Source: Dehalococcoidales bacterium
GTDB taxonomy: Bacteria > Chloroflexota > Dehalococcoidia > Dehalococcoidales > Fen-1064
DNA: 41,835 nt
Assembly (NCBI GenBank): GCA_016783135.1
Contig: JADHXC010000014.1
Coordinates: 1-41,835 of the forward strand
Direction of reading: 5' to 3'
Shown here: piece by piece, positions 24,985-34,015 of the stretch
Position numbering within the stretch: the first letter of the stretch is position 1
Layout: the number at the start of each line of letters is the position of its first letter
Translations under genes and position numbers: made by a program
Notes under the pieces: model-generated
What the model was told of the DNA's origin: nothing
The model's database searches: none
Seen by the model: the letters and a program-made list of their open reading frames with translations, nothing else

Positions 24985-25575
24985 ATGGGAGATATAAAGA
25001 GCGCTCGCGAGATTGCCATGGAGAAGCTCGCCAGACTGGATGCGACTACCGAGGAGGAGCGCTTGCAGTGGAAGTTCGTTCCCAGGGGGCAGGAACTGGC
25101 CGTCAGGTATCTCAAAGAGGATTGTAACCTGATAGCCGAGCTTGCCGAATACGGCGAGGAAGAGAGGAAGTACATTGTCCAGGGTGCTGGCGAAGTCCTG
25201 CTAAGAAACATTGGGCTGCCCATGAACGATGCTGCCAGGCGGACCAATAAGCATGTAATGGACGGCTTCAAGCTACTCAAGAATGACAAGGCGAGCGTGG
25301 AGAATGTCTACAGTCTTATAAGGCAAATCTTCAGTCATTACACCGAGCAGGGAGAACAGCAGCGAAAGCAGGCCTACGAGCAACTGAAGACGCAGTTCGC
25401 AACCAGAATGCAGCAGGCAGCCCAGCAGCAGTTTGGTACAGCAGTGAGAATTCGTAATGATTTCGAACGACACCCACAGTTCCAGGAGGAATGGCGTAAG
25501 GTACTGACACAATTGGACAGGCCGTATCTTCAGAACCTGGCTGAATATCGGAGCGAGCTACAGAGTATTCCCTGA
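24985..25575 (+). CDS. Conserved-looking helical protein, function unknown
   Basis: 196 residues from the ATG at 24985 (GGGGGTG upstream; the TTG just before it is a less likely start). Soluble, strongly helical and charged, no signal peptide. The N-terminus reads MGDIKSAREIAMEKLARL. A Gln-rich amphipathic stretch around 125-150 (EQQRKQAYEQLKTQFATRMQ) could be a coiled coil. I do not recognise the family. It has its own promoter and starts a three-gene rightward run (next start 35 nt after its stop) whose third member is a thymidylate synthase, though nothing shows a shared role. Confidence 0.8.
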   Translation: MGDIKSAREIAMEKLARLDATTEEERLQWKFVPRGQELAVRYLKEDCNLIAELAEYGEEERKYIVQGAGEVLLRNIGLPMNDAARRTNKHVMDGFKLLKNDKASVENVYSLIRQIFSHYTEQGEQQRKQAYEQLKTQFATRMQQAAQQQFGTAVRIRNDFERHPQFQEEWRKVLTQLDRPYLQNLAEYRSELQSIP

Positions 25576-25610
25576 GAACCGGCAGGACAGGAGATTTCCG
25601 GAAACCGACT

Positions 25611-26309
25611 ATGGATATCAATGACGAGAGGATTCGGGACGCTGTTGAACGTACCGAGGTGTTGCGGGCACCACGGCAGGCCCTGTTCACCTTCGGGAGG
25701 ACCAGTATCTACTACTACCTGATTACGGAACCGGCTTATGCCGACCTGATAGGCGGTTCTATCGAGACTGTGATAAGAGAGGGCAGGGTCCTGGCGGAAA
25801 AACCGAAGATTGTCACGCCTCACTATCTTAGCGGGTTGGAGGGCTTCAGCACCGATGCCCGGAGGTACTTCGACGCCATCATCGAGAACTACGGCCCGCA
25901 CATCCCGGGGTTGCTCTACACTTACCGGAACGAACCAAAGGAGCTCAATATTGTCTCCAATGACTGGAAAGCGGTAGTGGACAAGCTGAATGCCGAGATT
26001 GACCGGCGGGGTGACCCGCTGGCGGCCATCATCAAAGGGTCTGACGAGCTATGGGATGTATCCCTGGTAAAGTTCATATTCGAGATGACCCAGCGTTCCG
26101 TAGGCACCAACCTGGGAGAGATGGGCTCCAGGGGTCTTCTCAGAATGGACACCAAAGGCGTTCCTGCCGATGCCCGTCTCAGGATTGAGGCGCTATTCAC
26201 ACAGGTCTCACGCGGCGAGATTGCACCCGCCGTTCTCAAAGAGGAATTGGACCGATGGGACCTCTATGAAGATTACGAGGACAGGTTCCTTGGTATCTTT
26301 CGTAAGTAG
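25611..26309 (+). CDS. Hypothetical soluble protein
   Basis: 232 residues, no signal peptide or membrane segment, family not recognised. Visible features are FTFGRTSIYYYLITEPAYADL near the start, PHYLSGLEGFSTDARRYFD and a C-terminal region rich in acidic residues ending DRFLGIFRK. Ribosome site weak (GGAAA 8 nt before the ATG). Good length, codon use like the neighbours and close spacing on both sides (35 and 24 nt) support a real gene. Confidence 0.8.
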   Translation: MDINDERIRDAVERTEVLRAPRQALFTFGRTSIYYYLITEPAYADLIGGSIETVIREGRVLAEKPKIVTPHYLSGLEGFSTDARRYFDAIIENYGPHIPGLLYTYRNEPKELNIVSNDWKAVVDKLNAEIDRRGDPLAAIIKGSDELWDVSLVKFIFEMTQRSVGTNLGEMGSRGLLRMDTKGVPADARLRIEALFTQVSRGEIAPAVLKEELDRWDLYEDYEDRFLGIFRK

Positions 26310-26333
26310 AGGCAAAGGAGGAAACTTCGGGCC

Positions 26334-26984
26334 GTGGAAATTACAGCAATCGAGGCCAGAGACCTGTCCGAGGCATGGTTCCTTTGTCTGGGAAAGACCC
26401 TTGCTCATGGTCGCGAATACACAATAGACCGGGGCAGCTACGCCGGGGAGCGGCGTAAGGAGCTTGACCTGGTGGTAATCCAGGTCCACTACCCCGGGAC
26501 AAGACCGCTGGTACCCGATGTGCCGCAGGGAGTCCCACCTCCAACCACGATGGACTACATAGAGAGCTACCTCCCATACCTGATGACGGCGCACAAGGCA
26601 GAGGGGGAGCAGTATACCTACGGCCAGTACCTGGAGAAGCAGATTGACGAGGTCGTCCGGATGTACCGGGAGGACGGTCACAACACCAACCAGGCCTTCA
26701 TGGCCGTGGGGGACGCCCAATCGGTCTACCTGTCCGACCCGCCCTGCCTCAGGGCAGTGGATACCAGAATCCGCGATGGCCGACTGTGCTTTGTGGTCTA
26801 TTTTCGTTCCTGGGACCTCTGGGCAGGCTTTCCATCCAACCTGGCGGCACTCCAGCTCCTTAAAGAGTACATGGCCAGTGAGATAGGTGTTGCCGACGGA
26901 GAGCTGGTTGCCATGAGTAAAGGACTGCACCTTTACGAGTACTGCTGGGAGCTGGCCAAAATTACTGCCAGGATTACTGACTAA
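26334..26984 (+). CDS. Thymidylate synthase, short ThyA type
   Basis: 216 residues from a GTG at 26334 (AAAGGAGG upstream). Relative to E. coli ThyA the catalytic block is intact and identically spaced: Cys138 in DPPCLRA (Cys146), Arg158-Ser159 and Asp161 in FRSWDLWAG (Arg166, Ser167, Asp169), Asn169 in PSNLA (Asn177) and His199/Tyr201 in GLHLYEY (His207, Tyr209). Asn rather than Asp at that site indicates dUMP and not dCMP as substrate. The enzyme would make dTMP from dUMP with methylene-tetrahydrofolate. At 216 residues it is about 50 shorter than the E. coli protein and has a different N-terminus, like archaeal thymidylate synthases. Last gene of the rightward run; converges with nadA 38 bp away. 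Confidence 0.85.
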   Translation: MEITAIEARDLSEAWFLCLGKTLAHGREYTIDRGSYAGERRKELDLVVIQVHYPGTRPLVPDVPQGVPPPTTMDYIESYLPYLMTAHKAEGEQYTYGQYLEKQIDEVVRMYREDGHNTNQAFMAVGDAQSVYLSDPPCLRAVDTRIRDGRLCFVVYFRSWDLWAGFPSNLAALQLLKEYMASEIGVADGELVAMSKGLHLYEYCWELAKITARITD

Positions 26985-27022
26985 CCCGAGGACAGCAATA
27001 GCCTGCCTGAAATTGTCCCTGG

Positions 27023-27958
27023 CTATACCGTTGCCAGCATCCGGTCCACAGCCTGTAGTGCCCTGATGCGAACCGGTTCCGGTACGGTCACCCGGGGCGT
27101 CATCTCCTTGAGCGACCAGAGCACCTTCTCCAGGGTGATAAGCTTCATGTTGGGGCAGACCGCGCGCTCGGACATGGGGATGAACTTCGTATCGGGGTTC
27201 TCCTTCTGCAGGCGGTGGATTATGCCGACCTCGGTCCCGACAATTATCTCCCGGACGTCGGGCTGGGCGGCGTACCGGCAGATTCCGCTGGTGCTGAGAA
27301 CGGCATCTGCCATCTCAATAACCTCGGGCCGGCACTCCGGGTGGACCACGGCCTTCGCCTGCGGGTGCTCCTGTTTCTTTTGAATGATGTCCTCGCGGCG
27401 TATGCGGGTATGAGTCGGGCAGTAGCCGGGCCACAGGTGTATTTTCTTCCCCGTCTGAGTAGAGGCATAGTGACCCAGGTACTGGTCCGGGACAAACAGA
27501 ATCTCGTTGGAATCCAGGCTTTCAATCACCTTCACGGCGTTGGCCGAGGTGCAGCAGATGTCCGATTCCGCCTTGACATCAGCGCTGGAATTCACGTAGC
27601 AGACAACGGAGGCTCCGGGGAGCTCCCTCTTCTTTTCCCTGAGTTTTTCCGCCGTAATCATGTCCGCCATCGGGCAACCGGCATGGGCGTCCGGCAGGAG
27701 GACCGTTCTGTCCGGGCAGAGAATGGCGGCAGTCTCCGCCATGAAGTGTACCCCGCAGAAAACGATTACGTCGGCATCCGTCCTGGCGGCCTTCTGGCTG
27801 AGTTCCAGGGAATCACCGACGAAGTCGCCGATATCCTGCACCTCAGCCCTCTGGTAGTTGTGGACCAGGATAACGGCATTTCGCTCTTTCTTAAGGCGGT
27901 TAAGTTGCTCGATAAGGTCAGCGTCTCTGTTCTGCATCTTTGCCTGGTCTCCACTCAT
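27023..27958 (-). CDS. nadA: Quinolinate synthase
   Basis: 311 residues from the ATG at 27956-27958, preceded by GGGAGG; the frame extends upstream into the MOSC gene and that part is not family-like. NadA makes quinolinate from iminoaspartate and dihydroxyacetone phosphate in de novo NAD synthesis and holds one [4Fe-4S] cluster. Seen here: [78 protein letters not shown] and [12 protein letters not shown]. Likely cluster ligands are Cys95, Cys180 and Cys268. Last gene of the UPF0280-mnmA-MOSC-nadA run. nadB and nadC are not in the window. Confidence 0.97.
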   Translation of the reverse strand: MSGDQAKMQNRDADLIEQLNRLKKERNAVILVHNYQRAEVQDIGDFVGDSLELSQKAARTDADVIVFCGVHFMAETAAILCPDRTVLLPDAHAGCPMADMITAEKLREKKRELPGASVVCYVNSSADVKAESDICCTSANAVKVIESLDSNEILFVPDQYLGHYASTQTGKKIHLWPGYCPTHTRIRREDIIQKKQEHPQAKAVVHPECRPEVIEMADAVLSTSGICRYAAQPDVREIIVGTEVGIIHRLQKENPDTKFIPMSERAVCPNMKLITLEKVLWSLKEMTPRVTVPEPVRIRALQAVDRMLATV

Positions 27959-27989
27959 CCGTACAATGCCTCCCGTGGTCTCCAGGAGC

Positions 27990-28433
27990 TTACTCCTCTT
28001 CGACCCGCTTGATGTCGGCGCCAGCACGGACGGTACCGCCGTGGACTACCCGGGCAAAGACGCCTTCCCTGGGCATAATACACTTCCCGGTCTGCTGGAG
28101 AATGGCGCATCCGGTGTGGCACTCCTTACCGATTTGGGTCACCTCAAGCGTGACACTATCACCCACTTCCAGAAAAGTGCCTATCGGCAGTGTGAATAGC
28201 TCTATCCCTTCGGTGGTAAGGTTTTCAGCGAAATCACCGGGGCCTACATCCAGCCCCATATTTCGCATTTTCTCGATACTTTCTGTCGCCAGAAGACTGA
28301 CCTGACGGTGCCAGGCGCTGTCCGCGTGGGCGTCATTCTCGATACCGTAGTTATCGCGCAGGACGACCTCGTCGACTACGTCCTTCCTGGTGCCTGTGGT
28401 GTCACTCCGGCAGACGGCAATCACTTTGCTCAC
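27990..28433 (-). CDS. MOSC domain protein
   Basis: 147 residues, GTG start at 28431-28433 with GGGAGAG 4 nt upstream. A single MOSC domain: [24 protein letters not shown], the [13 protein letters not shown] strand, [14 protein letters not shown] and [15 protein letters not shown] domains bind sulfur-carrying or molybdopterin-related ligands, as in Moco sulfurase C-termini and YiiM/YcbX. A free-standing MOSC protein fits a cell with molybdoenzymes such as the one at 22511-24727. It lies 31 nt upstream of nadA and 102 nt after mnmA; the link to NAD synthesis or tRNA thiolation is unknown, although mnmA also handles sulfur. Confidence 0.9.
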   Translation of the reverse strand: MSKVIAVCRSDTTGTRKDVVDEVVLRDNYGIENDAHADSAWHRQVSLLATESIEKMRNMGLDVGPGDFAENLTTEGIELFTLPIGTFLEVGDSVTLEVTQIGKECHTGCAILQQTGKCIMPREGVFARVVHGGTVRAGADIKRVEEE

Positions 28434-28535
28434 TTTTCTCTCCCTCGAAGGTCGCGTTTATGGTCTCCTGCTGGCCAAACCGTCCTTTATCTCATTATAC
28501 CCTATTCGCGGTCTGCCTGTGGACTTCACACACCG

Positions 28536-29630
28536 TTACCATGCGGATTCGTGCACTACCCGGACGATTGTCCCGCCGCCGACCACGGTATCGCCATCGT
28601 AGAAGACGATTGCCTGGCCGGGCGTTATCGCCATCTGCGGCTCCCGGAATACCACCCGCACTTCATCCTCACCAGCGGGGGTCACAACGGCTTCGGTCTC
28701 CTGGTGAAGATAGCGTATCTTCGCCCGGACGGATAGCGGTTTCTCCGGTCTCTCTACGGATACCCAGTTCAATGCCGAAGCGACAAGCTTGGTGGCGTAG
28801 ACCTCTTCCTTACCGCCGACGGTAACGGTGTTTTTCTCCCTGTCAATGGCAACCACGTAGAGTGGTGCCCAACTTGATATCCCCAGTCCCTTGCGCTGTC
28901 CTATGGTATAGGAGGTAATGCCGCGGTGCTCACCGAGGGCGTTCCCCTCCCGGTCCAGTATTGGTCCGGGCCCGGCATCGACACCGGTGTACTCTCTGAC
29001 GAACCTGGCATAGTCATTATCCGGAATGAAGCAGATATCCTGGCTTTCCGGCCGGGCGGCGACAGATAACTTGAGTCTTTCCGCGATGCGCCGTACCTCC
29101 TGCTTGGTCAGTTCTCCGAGGGGGAACAGGGTGTGGCCAAGCTGTTCCTGGTCCATCATGTAGAGCACATAGGCCTGGTCCTTGCTGCGGTCAGCGCCCT
29201 TCTTAAGAAGGTACCTGCCGTTGCTCCTGTCTATTCTGGCGTAGTGGCCGGTGGCCACCATGTCGGCGCCAAGCTCTCCCGCCCTTCCGAGAAGGGCACC
29301 GAACTTGACGGACCGATTGCACCGGATACACGGGTTCGGGGTCCGGCCGAGGCTGTACTCACGGCAGAAATCGGTAATCACCTCTCGGATAAATATGTCT
29401 CTGAAGTCGACCACGTAGTGGGGAAAGCCCAGTTTGTGGGCTACCCGCCGGGCGTCGGTCGCAGCATCAGCCCCGCAACAGCCGCCAGACCTATCCGTCT
29501 CCTCGGTCGTTTCGTTAGCCGGATGGACCTGCATGGTTATCCCGATGACCTCGTGGCCTTCCTCCTGGAGGAGGGCAGCCGCCACCGAGGAGTCCACCCC
29601 GCCGCTCATGGCAACCACGACTCTCGTCAC
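28536..29630 (-). CDS. mnmA: tRNA-specific 2-thiouridylase MnmA
   Basis: 364 residues, normal length. Adds sulfur to wobble uridine 34 of tRNAs for Lys, Glu and Gln. The P-loop motif MSGGVDSSVAAALL is at the start; NPCIRCNRSVKFG holds the first catalytic Cys and SQDICFIPD the second; GHYARI and GQRKGLGI are typical family blocks. GTG start at 29628-29630 overlaps the stop of the UPF0280 gene by 4 nt, so the two are coupled. An insertion of HPANETTEETDRSGGCCG before the ADAATDARRVA helix is common among family members. Confidence 0.97.
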   Translation of the reverse strand: MTRVVVAMSGGVDSSVAAALLQEEGHEVIGITMQVHPANETTEETDRSGGCCGADAATDARRVAHKLGFPHYVVDFRDIFIREVITDFCREYSLGRTPNPCIRCNRSVKFGALLGRAGELGADMVATGHYARIDRSNGRYLLKKGADRSKDQAYVLYMMDQEQLGHTLFPLGELTKQEVRRIAERLKLSVAARPESQDICFIPDNDYARFVREYTGVDAGPGPILDREGNALGEHRGITSYTIGQRKGLGISSWAPLYVVAIDREKNTVTVGGKEEVYATKLVASALNWVSVERPEKPLSVRAKIRYLHQETEAVVTPAGEDEVRVVFREPQMAITPGQAIVFYDGDTVVGGGTIVRVVHESAW

Positions 29631-30349
29631 GTCCGTACCAGCCTTATCTTGCCCCAGAGCGCCATCCTGTCGTTCCTGATGATGGTTACGCCTCTCAACC
29701 CCTCGACCTCCTGTGCGAATGCCAGGCTACGCTCAATATCGGCTTCTTCCCTGACACTATTACCTATCGCCGTTGCCGCGGCGTCGGCGAGTGCGGTGCT
29801 GGGAGCCAGTACGATTACCGCATCGGCACTGCCGAGACTGAGGGAATGCCCCACGGTCCCGGAGGAAGTGCAGACGCCCAGCGGGGTCTCGCTCGCCCGT
29901 ATCTCAAGAGCGACCCGACCGTCAAAAGGCGGCTTTCCCGTATAGATGCCCACCCGTCTCTTTTTCAGGGTCTTGAGGAAAATGTCCCCTCCGTTTTCGA
30001 CGAGTACCTCCGGGGAGAATTTGAGTAGCTCCCTGCCGACCCGCTCGGCGATGGCTCCGGCTACAGCCGCCATCGGGCCGACACCCACCTTCTCTGCCGC
30101 TTCCGACATTTCCCTGACTATGTCGGGAGCTTCGTTCTCCACGGGGAATGGCTCCATGGCAGTGGCAAATCCGGGATGGTGCCGGATATAGTCCTCAAGT
30201 AAGCCTCGCTGCTGAACGACAACCTTGTGTGCCTTCTCTGTCAGGTCACGCTTTGCCCGTATGTACAGGTCAGTCTCCTTCACGACCACATTGAAGGAAA
30301 CCAGGTCTTTGTCGGCCGACCACAGTCGGTAAAATCTTGGCTCATACAT
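29627..30349 (-). CDS. UPF0280 family protein (ApbE-like fold)
   Basis: 240 residues, soluble. Matches the UPF0280 group: FNVVVKETDLYIRA near the start, RHHPGFATAMEPFPV, VGVGPMAAVAGAIAERVG, LVENGGDIFLKT and GVCTSSGTVGHSLSLGSADAV. This group shares a fold with the FMN transferase/thiamine lipoprotein ApbE, but its activity is not established. First gene of a leftward run; its stop overlaps the mnmA start. The ribosome site is weak. Confidence 0.88.
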   Translation of the reverse strand: MYEPRFYRLWSADKDLVSFNVVVKETDLYIRAKRDLTEKAHKVVVQQRGLLEDYIRHHPGFATAMEPFPVENEAPDIVREMSEAAEKVGVGPMAAVAGAIAERVGRELLKFSPEVLVENGGDIFLKTLKKRRVGIYTGKPPFDGRVALEIRASETPLGVCTSSGTVGHSLSLGSADAVIVLAPSTALADAAATAIGNSVREEADIERSLAFAQEVEGLRGVTIIRNDRMALWGKIRLVRT

Positions 30350-30429
30350 AGTTAAAAGCCCACCATAGGTCCGGCGGGTGCCCGGGCTGCCGGTGCATCG
30401 GCGTGACCGAGGTAACGGTGGGACTATCC

Positions 30430-30530
30430 GGGTGCTGAAAAACCATCAATTTGCGAAAAATGACGCAACGTCCAGATACGAAATTGGGGCTGGTTCCCGG
30501 CTTTTCACCCCTTTTTCATCAGCCTGCTAG
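30430..30530. mobile_element. Possible MITE-like remnant
   Basis: About 100 bp with roughly inverted ends: GTGCTGAAAAACC at the left and, on the other strand at the right, GCTGATGAAAAAGG. The right end contains a 19-bp motif (30512-30530) shared with 4023-4041 and includes the TAG stop of the DinB gene. No transposase. Weak evidence; no target duplication seen. Confidence 0.25.
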
Positions 30531-31045
30531 TGCGCCGGGACGTCCACGAAGCCGCAGCGCTGTCCGCGCAGATAGTCTATCTGCCCCACGTGCAGGGCTA
30601 TCTCGGTGGCAATCCGGCTCATTACACCGCCGATTGTATCCGGTGGGCGGTCGGGCCGTGCCAGTTCCAGCATCTTCTCGACAGGGAGTTGTTCGAGGAA
30701 TTCGAGGGTATTCTTGCGCACGGCACCAGCATAGGCACGGAGCACTTCCAGTTCGGGTACCGGCCACGCCCGCAACTGCTCTACAGTATAACCGTAGCCG
30801 GACTCGTCGGCGGGGGTGCCCAGCTTGCCGGCCCAGCCTTCGTCGTAAAGCCTGGGCTTTTGCCGGATGACCCGGTTAACGAAGAAGTCTTCCACCTGGG
30901 CGAAGTGCCACACGATGAAGGCGATAGAGTTGCACTCATCGGTCGGTCGCCAGGCGGCATCCTCCTGAGTCAATCCCTCCAGTGACCGGTCAAGGTAGCC
31001 CTGGCTCTGGTTCAGGGAAGCAATGATTATCTCTCTGGCATTCAT
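30527..31045 (-). CDS. DinB/YfiT-like four-helix protein
   Basis: 172 residues, soluble helical bundle. The DinB-superfamily metal site is visible: His47 in SIAFIVWHFAQVEDFF and His in EIALHVGQIDYLRG. The region GLTQEDAAWRP in the first helical hairpin is typical. Members include bacillithiol and mycothiol transferases and many uncharacterised proteins, so a metal-dependent thiol-transfer role is only possible. GGAGG lies before the ATG. It follows the NfeD-like gene by 109 bp. Confidence 0.88.
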   Translation of the reverse strand: MNAREIIIASLNQSQGYLDRSLEGLTQEDAAWRPTDECNSIAFIVWHFAQVEDFFVNRVIRQKPRLYDEGWAGKLGTPADESGYGYTVEQLRAWPVPELEVLRAYAGAVRKNTLEFLEQLPVEKMLELARPDRPPDTIGGVMSRIATEIALHVGQIDYLRGQRCGFVDVPAH

Positions 31046-31154
31046 GGATTCCTCCTATCTCTTGCTGGCTGATATTATTGCGGTGGTGCGGTTGATGCTA
31101 TTCTACGTTCATACCCGAGGGCTGTCAACGCTCAGGAGTCCGCTGGCCCGTGTA

Positions 31155-31574
31155 CTATTCTACCCTGGTCGATTCGTCCTGGTCGGTCTCACGCACGGTC
31201 AGCCTCAACCCCTTCTGCCCGATGACGACCACCTTCTTGCCGGGCTTCATTTCACCACTTTCCGCCTCCGCGGTCCAGATTTCACCCCGTATCTTCACCT
31301 GTCCGGAAGGATTCAAACGTCCTACCACTTCGCCCTGTATGCCAATCATATCCGTCAGACCGGCTACGGGCTTCACACTCAGGGCCTGCCTTGCCTGACG
31401 GTAGGTGTACACGTTCCAGATGCCCAGAGCAATCGACGTCGGCACCAGTATCCACACTGGAAGAAGGACGTTTATCAGCGGAAGCCCCCAGAGAACAACG
31501 GCGACCAGACCCGCCTGCTCCAGCAGGCTGGTGAAAATCCTCCAGATAAGGAGACTTCTTACTGCGCTATCCAT
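31155..31574 (-). CDS. NfeD-like membrane protein, short form
   Basis: 139 residues from the ATG at 31572-31574 (AGAAGG upstream). The frame is open to 31715, but a TATAAT at 31642-31647 and the basic, non-conserved extra sequence argue against that start. Two TM helices occupy about 10-55; the C-terminal part (GLTDMIGIQGEVVGRL, then VKIRGEIWTAEAESG and KVVVIGQKGLRLTVRE) is the NfeD OB-fold. NfeD proteins work with stomatin-like proteins in membrane organisation or proteolysis, but no stomatin or ClpP-like partner is next door. Confidence 0.85.
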   Translation of the reverse strand: MDSAVRSLLIWRIFTSLLEQAGLVAVVLWGLPLINVLLPVWILVPTSIALGIWNVYTYRQARQALSVKPVAGLTDMIGIQGEVVGRLNPSGQVKIRGEIWTAEAESGEMKPGKKVVVIGQKGLRLTVRETDQDESTRVE

Positions 31575-31641
31575 TATCCTTCTTCTGCGGGATGACAAGA
31601 ATGACCAGTCTCCGGCTATTCTCCTGTCTTCTCCAGACTCC

Positions 31642-31647
31642 ATTATA
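31642..31647 (-). promoter_or_regulatory. -10 box for the NfeD-like gene
   Basis: Perfect TATAAT on the minus strand, about 67 nt before the chosen start; no good -35 hexamer. Confidence 0.4.
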
Positions 31648-31702
31648 GCAGGGTGCGTAATGCTATGCCGGAAGTGAATCTGCATTGCGGGTACCGCCTG
31701 CG

Positions 31703-31732
31703 TTGCAGGCGACAAAATCCCGGTGCTATACT
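31703..31732 (+). promoter_or_regulatory. Promoter of gatC
   Basis: -35 TTGCAG (31703-31708), 18-nt spacer, -10 TATACT (31727-31732). Predicted start near 31739. Confidence 0.55.
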
Positions 31733-31747
31733 AGACCAGCGCTTGTT

Positions 31748-31782
31748 GGTCAAGCGTACTTGACCAGCGTTTACAGGTCAAG
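31748..31782. promoter_or_regulatory. GGTCAAG palindrome and extra half-site in the gatC leader
   Basis: GGTCAAG (31748-31754) and CTTGACC (31759-31765) form a perfect 7-bp inverted repeat around CGTA. A third GGTCAAG follows at 31776-31782, 28 bp from the first. They lie just after the predicted transcription start, so a bound protein could block gatC transcription, or the RNA could fold. Confidence 0.5.
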
Positions 31783-31816
31783 CGTAATTGTACAGCATAG
31801 AGATACGAGGTAGGTA

Positions 31817-32104
31817 ATGAAGCTTTCCCGCGAAGAAGTACTGCATATTGCCAGGTTGGCGCGTCTGGGGCTGAGCGACGAAGATGTCGAGACGGCCAGG
31901 GAGCAGCTCTCCAACATCCTGGAGAACTTCGAGGTGCTGCAAGCGGTGGACACGGACGATGTGCCACCAACGGCACAGTCCATCAACCTGAGCAACGTGC
32001 TCAGGAAGGACGAGGAATGCGCTTCCTTCACACAGGAGGAGATATTGGCCAACGCCCCCCAGAAGGAAGACGACTCTTTCAAGGTACGGGCCGTCCTCGA
32101 GTAA
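31817..32104 (+). CDS. gatC: Asp/Glu-tRNA amidotransferase subunit C
   Basis: 95 residues, normal size. GatC bridges GatA and GatB in the amidotransferase that turns misacylated Glu-tRNA(Gln) or Asp-tRNA(Asn) into the correct amide form. Typical blocks: SREEVLHIARLARLGLSDED, QLSNILENFEVLQAVDTDDVPPTAQ and the end APQKEDDSFKVRAVLE. GAGGTAGGT before the ATG. gatA follows after one small gene; gatB is not in the window. Confidence 0.97.
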   Translation: MKLSREEVLHIARLARLGLSDEDVETAREQLSNILENFEVLQAVDTDDVPPTAQSINLSNVLRKDEECASFTQEEILANAPQKEDDSFKVRAVLE

Positions 32105-32131
32105 TGAATGTCGAACAGGCAGGATATACTG

Positions 32132-32473
32132 ATGGACTTCTGGACACGGCTAGATAATCTGATTGCCGCCAGCGAAGTGGTTATTGACAGGCCGAAAGGT
32201 AGTAGCCATCCCCGCTATCCAGATTTCCTGTATCCGCTAAATTACGGCTACCTGACAGGTACTGCCGGCGGGGATAACAGTGAAATAGACGTCTGGCAGG
32301 GTTCAATGGTGGACCAGCGGCTCGTTGGCGTAGCTTGCACCGTTGATACGCTGAAGGCTGACGCGGAAATCAAGCTACTTCTCGGGTGCACTGATGATGA
32401 GATAGGCATTATTGACAGGTTCCACAATAGTGACTATCCCATGTCAGCCATCATCATCAGGAGAGCCGCATAA
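32132..32473 (+). CDS. Short inorganic pyrophosphatase-like protein
   Basis: 113 residues from the ATG at 32132 (AGGA 7 nt upstream); an ATG at 32108 in the same frame, 3 nt after gatC, would add 8 residues. The core resembles soluble family I pyrophosphatase: IDRPKGSSHPRYP, YPLNYGYLTGT, then GDNSEIDVW with two Asp five residues apart, and LKADAEIKLLLGC with a third. It is much shorter than the roughly 175-residue E. coli enzyme and lacks its ends, so activity is uncertain. Its place between gatC and gatA suggests co-expression with them. Confidence 0.78.
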   Translation: MDFWTRLDNLIAASEVVIDRPKGSSHPRYPDFLYPLNYGYLTGTAGGDNSEIDVWQGSMVDQRLVGVACTVDTLKADAEIKLLLGCTDDEIGIIDRFHNSDYPMSAIIIRRAA

Positions 32474-32548
32474 TATAGACTGCTGAGTCCGGGGCGAACC
32501 AGGTGTTCCGGGAAGACTGAAAAGAGACTGACGAGGAGGGGCCTGAAG

Positions 32549-34015
32549 TTGACCACCGACCGTGACCATCTGACGATTCACGAAGCGCACTGTCTACTCG
32601 AGGAAAGAAGGTTCTCCTCAGTAGAGTTGACCAGGGCTTGTCTTGACCGCATACGCTATCTCGACGAGAGGGTCGGTGCCGTGGTGACTGTCACCGAGGA
32701 GCTTGCCCTCCAGCAGGCGGAGGAGGCCGATAAGCGCATTGCCGCCGGTGACGCCGGTCCACTCACCGGTATCCCGGTGCTGGTCAAGGACAATATGTGC
32801 ACCAGAGGAGTCCGTACAACCTGCTCCTCGAGAATGCTTCAAAGTTTCGTTCCACCATATAACGCGACCGTAGTTGACAAACTCGAAGAGGCGGGGGCGG
32901 TAATCATCGGCAAGGCCAATATGGACGAATTTGCCATGGGCTCGTCAACGGAGCATTCTGCCTTTTTCCCCACTCATAACCCCTGGGACCTGTCCCGTGT
33001 ACCTGGGGGAAGCAGTGGAGGCTCTGCCGCTGCCGTGGCTGCCGGCGAGGCCATCTTTGCACTTGGCTCGGATACCGGGGGCAGTATTCGCCAGCCTGCC
33101 GGTTTCTGCAGCGTCACCGGGCTGAAGCCTACCTACGGCCGGGTGAGCCGTTATGGTCTGGTCGCGTTTGCCAGCTCGCTGGACCAGATTGGCCCGCTGA
33201 CACAGGACGTTACCGACTGTGCCCTGGTGATGAACGCTATTGCCGGCCACGATAACCGGGACTCCACGTCCGTTCCCGAACCTGTTCCCGACTATACACA
33301 GTGCCTCAACGGGGACGTGAAGGGTCTGAAAATTGGCATTCCGAAGGAGTATTTCGTCGAGGGGATGCAGCCGGAGGTCGAGGACGCGATAAGGGTGGCA
33401 ATCGGCCAGCTTGAGAAACTGGGGGCCAATATAGAGAGGGAGGTCTCCCTGCCACACACCCGCCATGCCCTGGCAGTGTACTATATTATTGCCCCCTCCG
33501 AGGCCTCGGCGAACCTGGCCCGCTACGATGGCACGACGTACGGCTTTCGTTATAAGGGTGGGGAAAGCATGTGGGATACGATGGAGAAGACCCGGCAGTT
33601 CGGCTTCGGGGCCGAGGTCAAGCGGCGTATCATGCTCGGTACCTACGCCCTGTCCGCCGGCTACTATGATGCCTACTACCTGAAAGCGCAGAAGGTACGC
33701 ACCCTGATACGGCGGGAGTTCGATGAAGCCTTCGAAAAGTTCGATGCCCTGGTGACACCCACCTCGCCCACGGTACCCTTCACGATGGGAGAGAAACTGG
33801 ACGACCCGGTGCAGATGTACCTTTCGGATGTCTGTACCCTGCCGATTAACATTGCCGGCCTGCCCGCAATCTCGATACCGGCCGGCTTCGCCGACGGTCT
33901 GCCGATAGGTATGCAGATAATCGCCAGACCATTCGCCGAGGAGACTATCCTCAGAATTGCCCATGCCTACCAGCAGGCTACGGACTGGCATGAGAAGAGG
34001 GCGAGGATAGTGTAG
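32549..34015 (+). CDS. gatA: Asp/Glu-tRNA amidotransferase subunit A
   Basis: 488 residues, normal length, TTG start at 32549 with GAGGAGGGG 7 nt upstream. GatA is the amidase-signature subunit that releases ammonia from glutamine. The Ser-cisSer-Lys triad is intact: Lys80 in IPVLVKDNM, Ser155 in [11 protein letters not shown] and Ser179 in [11 protein letters not shown]. Further family blocks are [37 protein letters not shown] and the tRNA/GatB-facing helix [24 protein letters not shown]. Last gene of the gatC-pyrophosphatase-gatA group. Confidence 0.97.
   Translation: MTTDRDHLTIHEAHCLLEERRFSSVELTRACLDRIRYLDERVGAVVTVTEELALQQAEEADKRIAAGDAGPLTGIPVLVKDNMCTRGVRTTCSSRMLQSFVPPYNATVVDKLEEAGAVIIGKANMDEFAMGSSTEHSAFFPTHNPWDLSRVPGGSSGGSAAAVAAGEAIFALGSDTGGSIRQPAGFCSVTGLKPTYGRVSRYGLVAFASSLDQIGPLTQDVTDCALVMNAIAGHDNRDSTSVPEPVPDYTQCLNGDVKGLKIGIPKEYFVEGMQPEVEDAIRVAIGQLEKLGANIEREVSLPHTRHALAVYYIIAPSEASANLARYDGTTYGFRYKGGESMWDTMEKTRQFGFGAEVKRRIMLGTYALSAGYYDAYYLKAQKVRTLIRREFDEAFEKFDALVTPTSPTVPFTMGEKLDDPVQMYLSDVCTLPINIAGLPAISIPAGFADGLPIGMQIIARPFAEETILRIAHAYQQATDWHEKRARIV

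Noticed and set aside
32945-33991. Leftward 348-codon open frame
   Set aside because: Antisense to gatA, which is certain from its catalytic triad.
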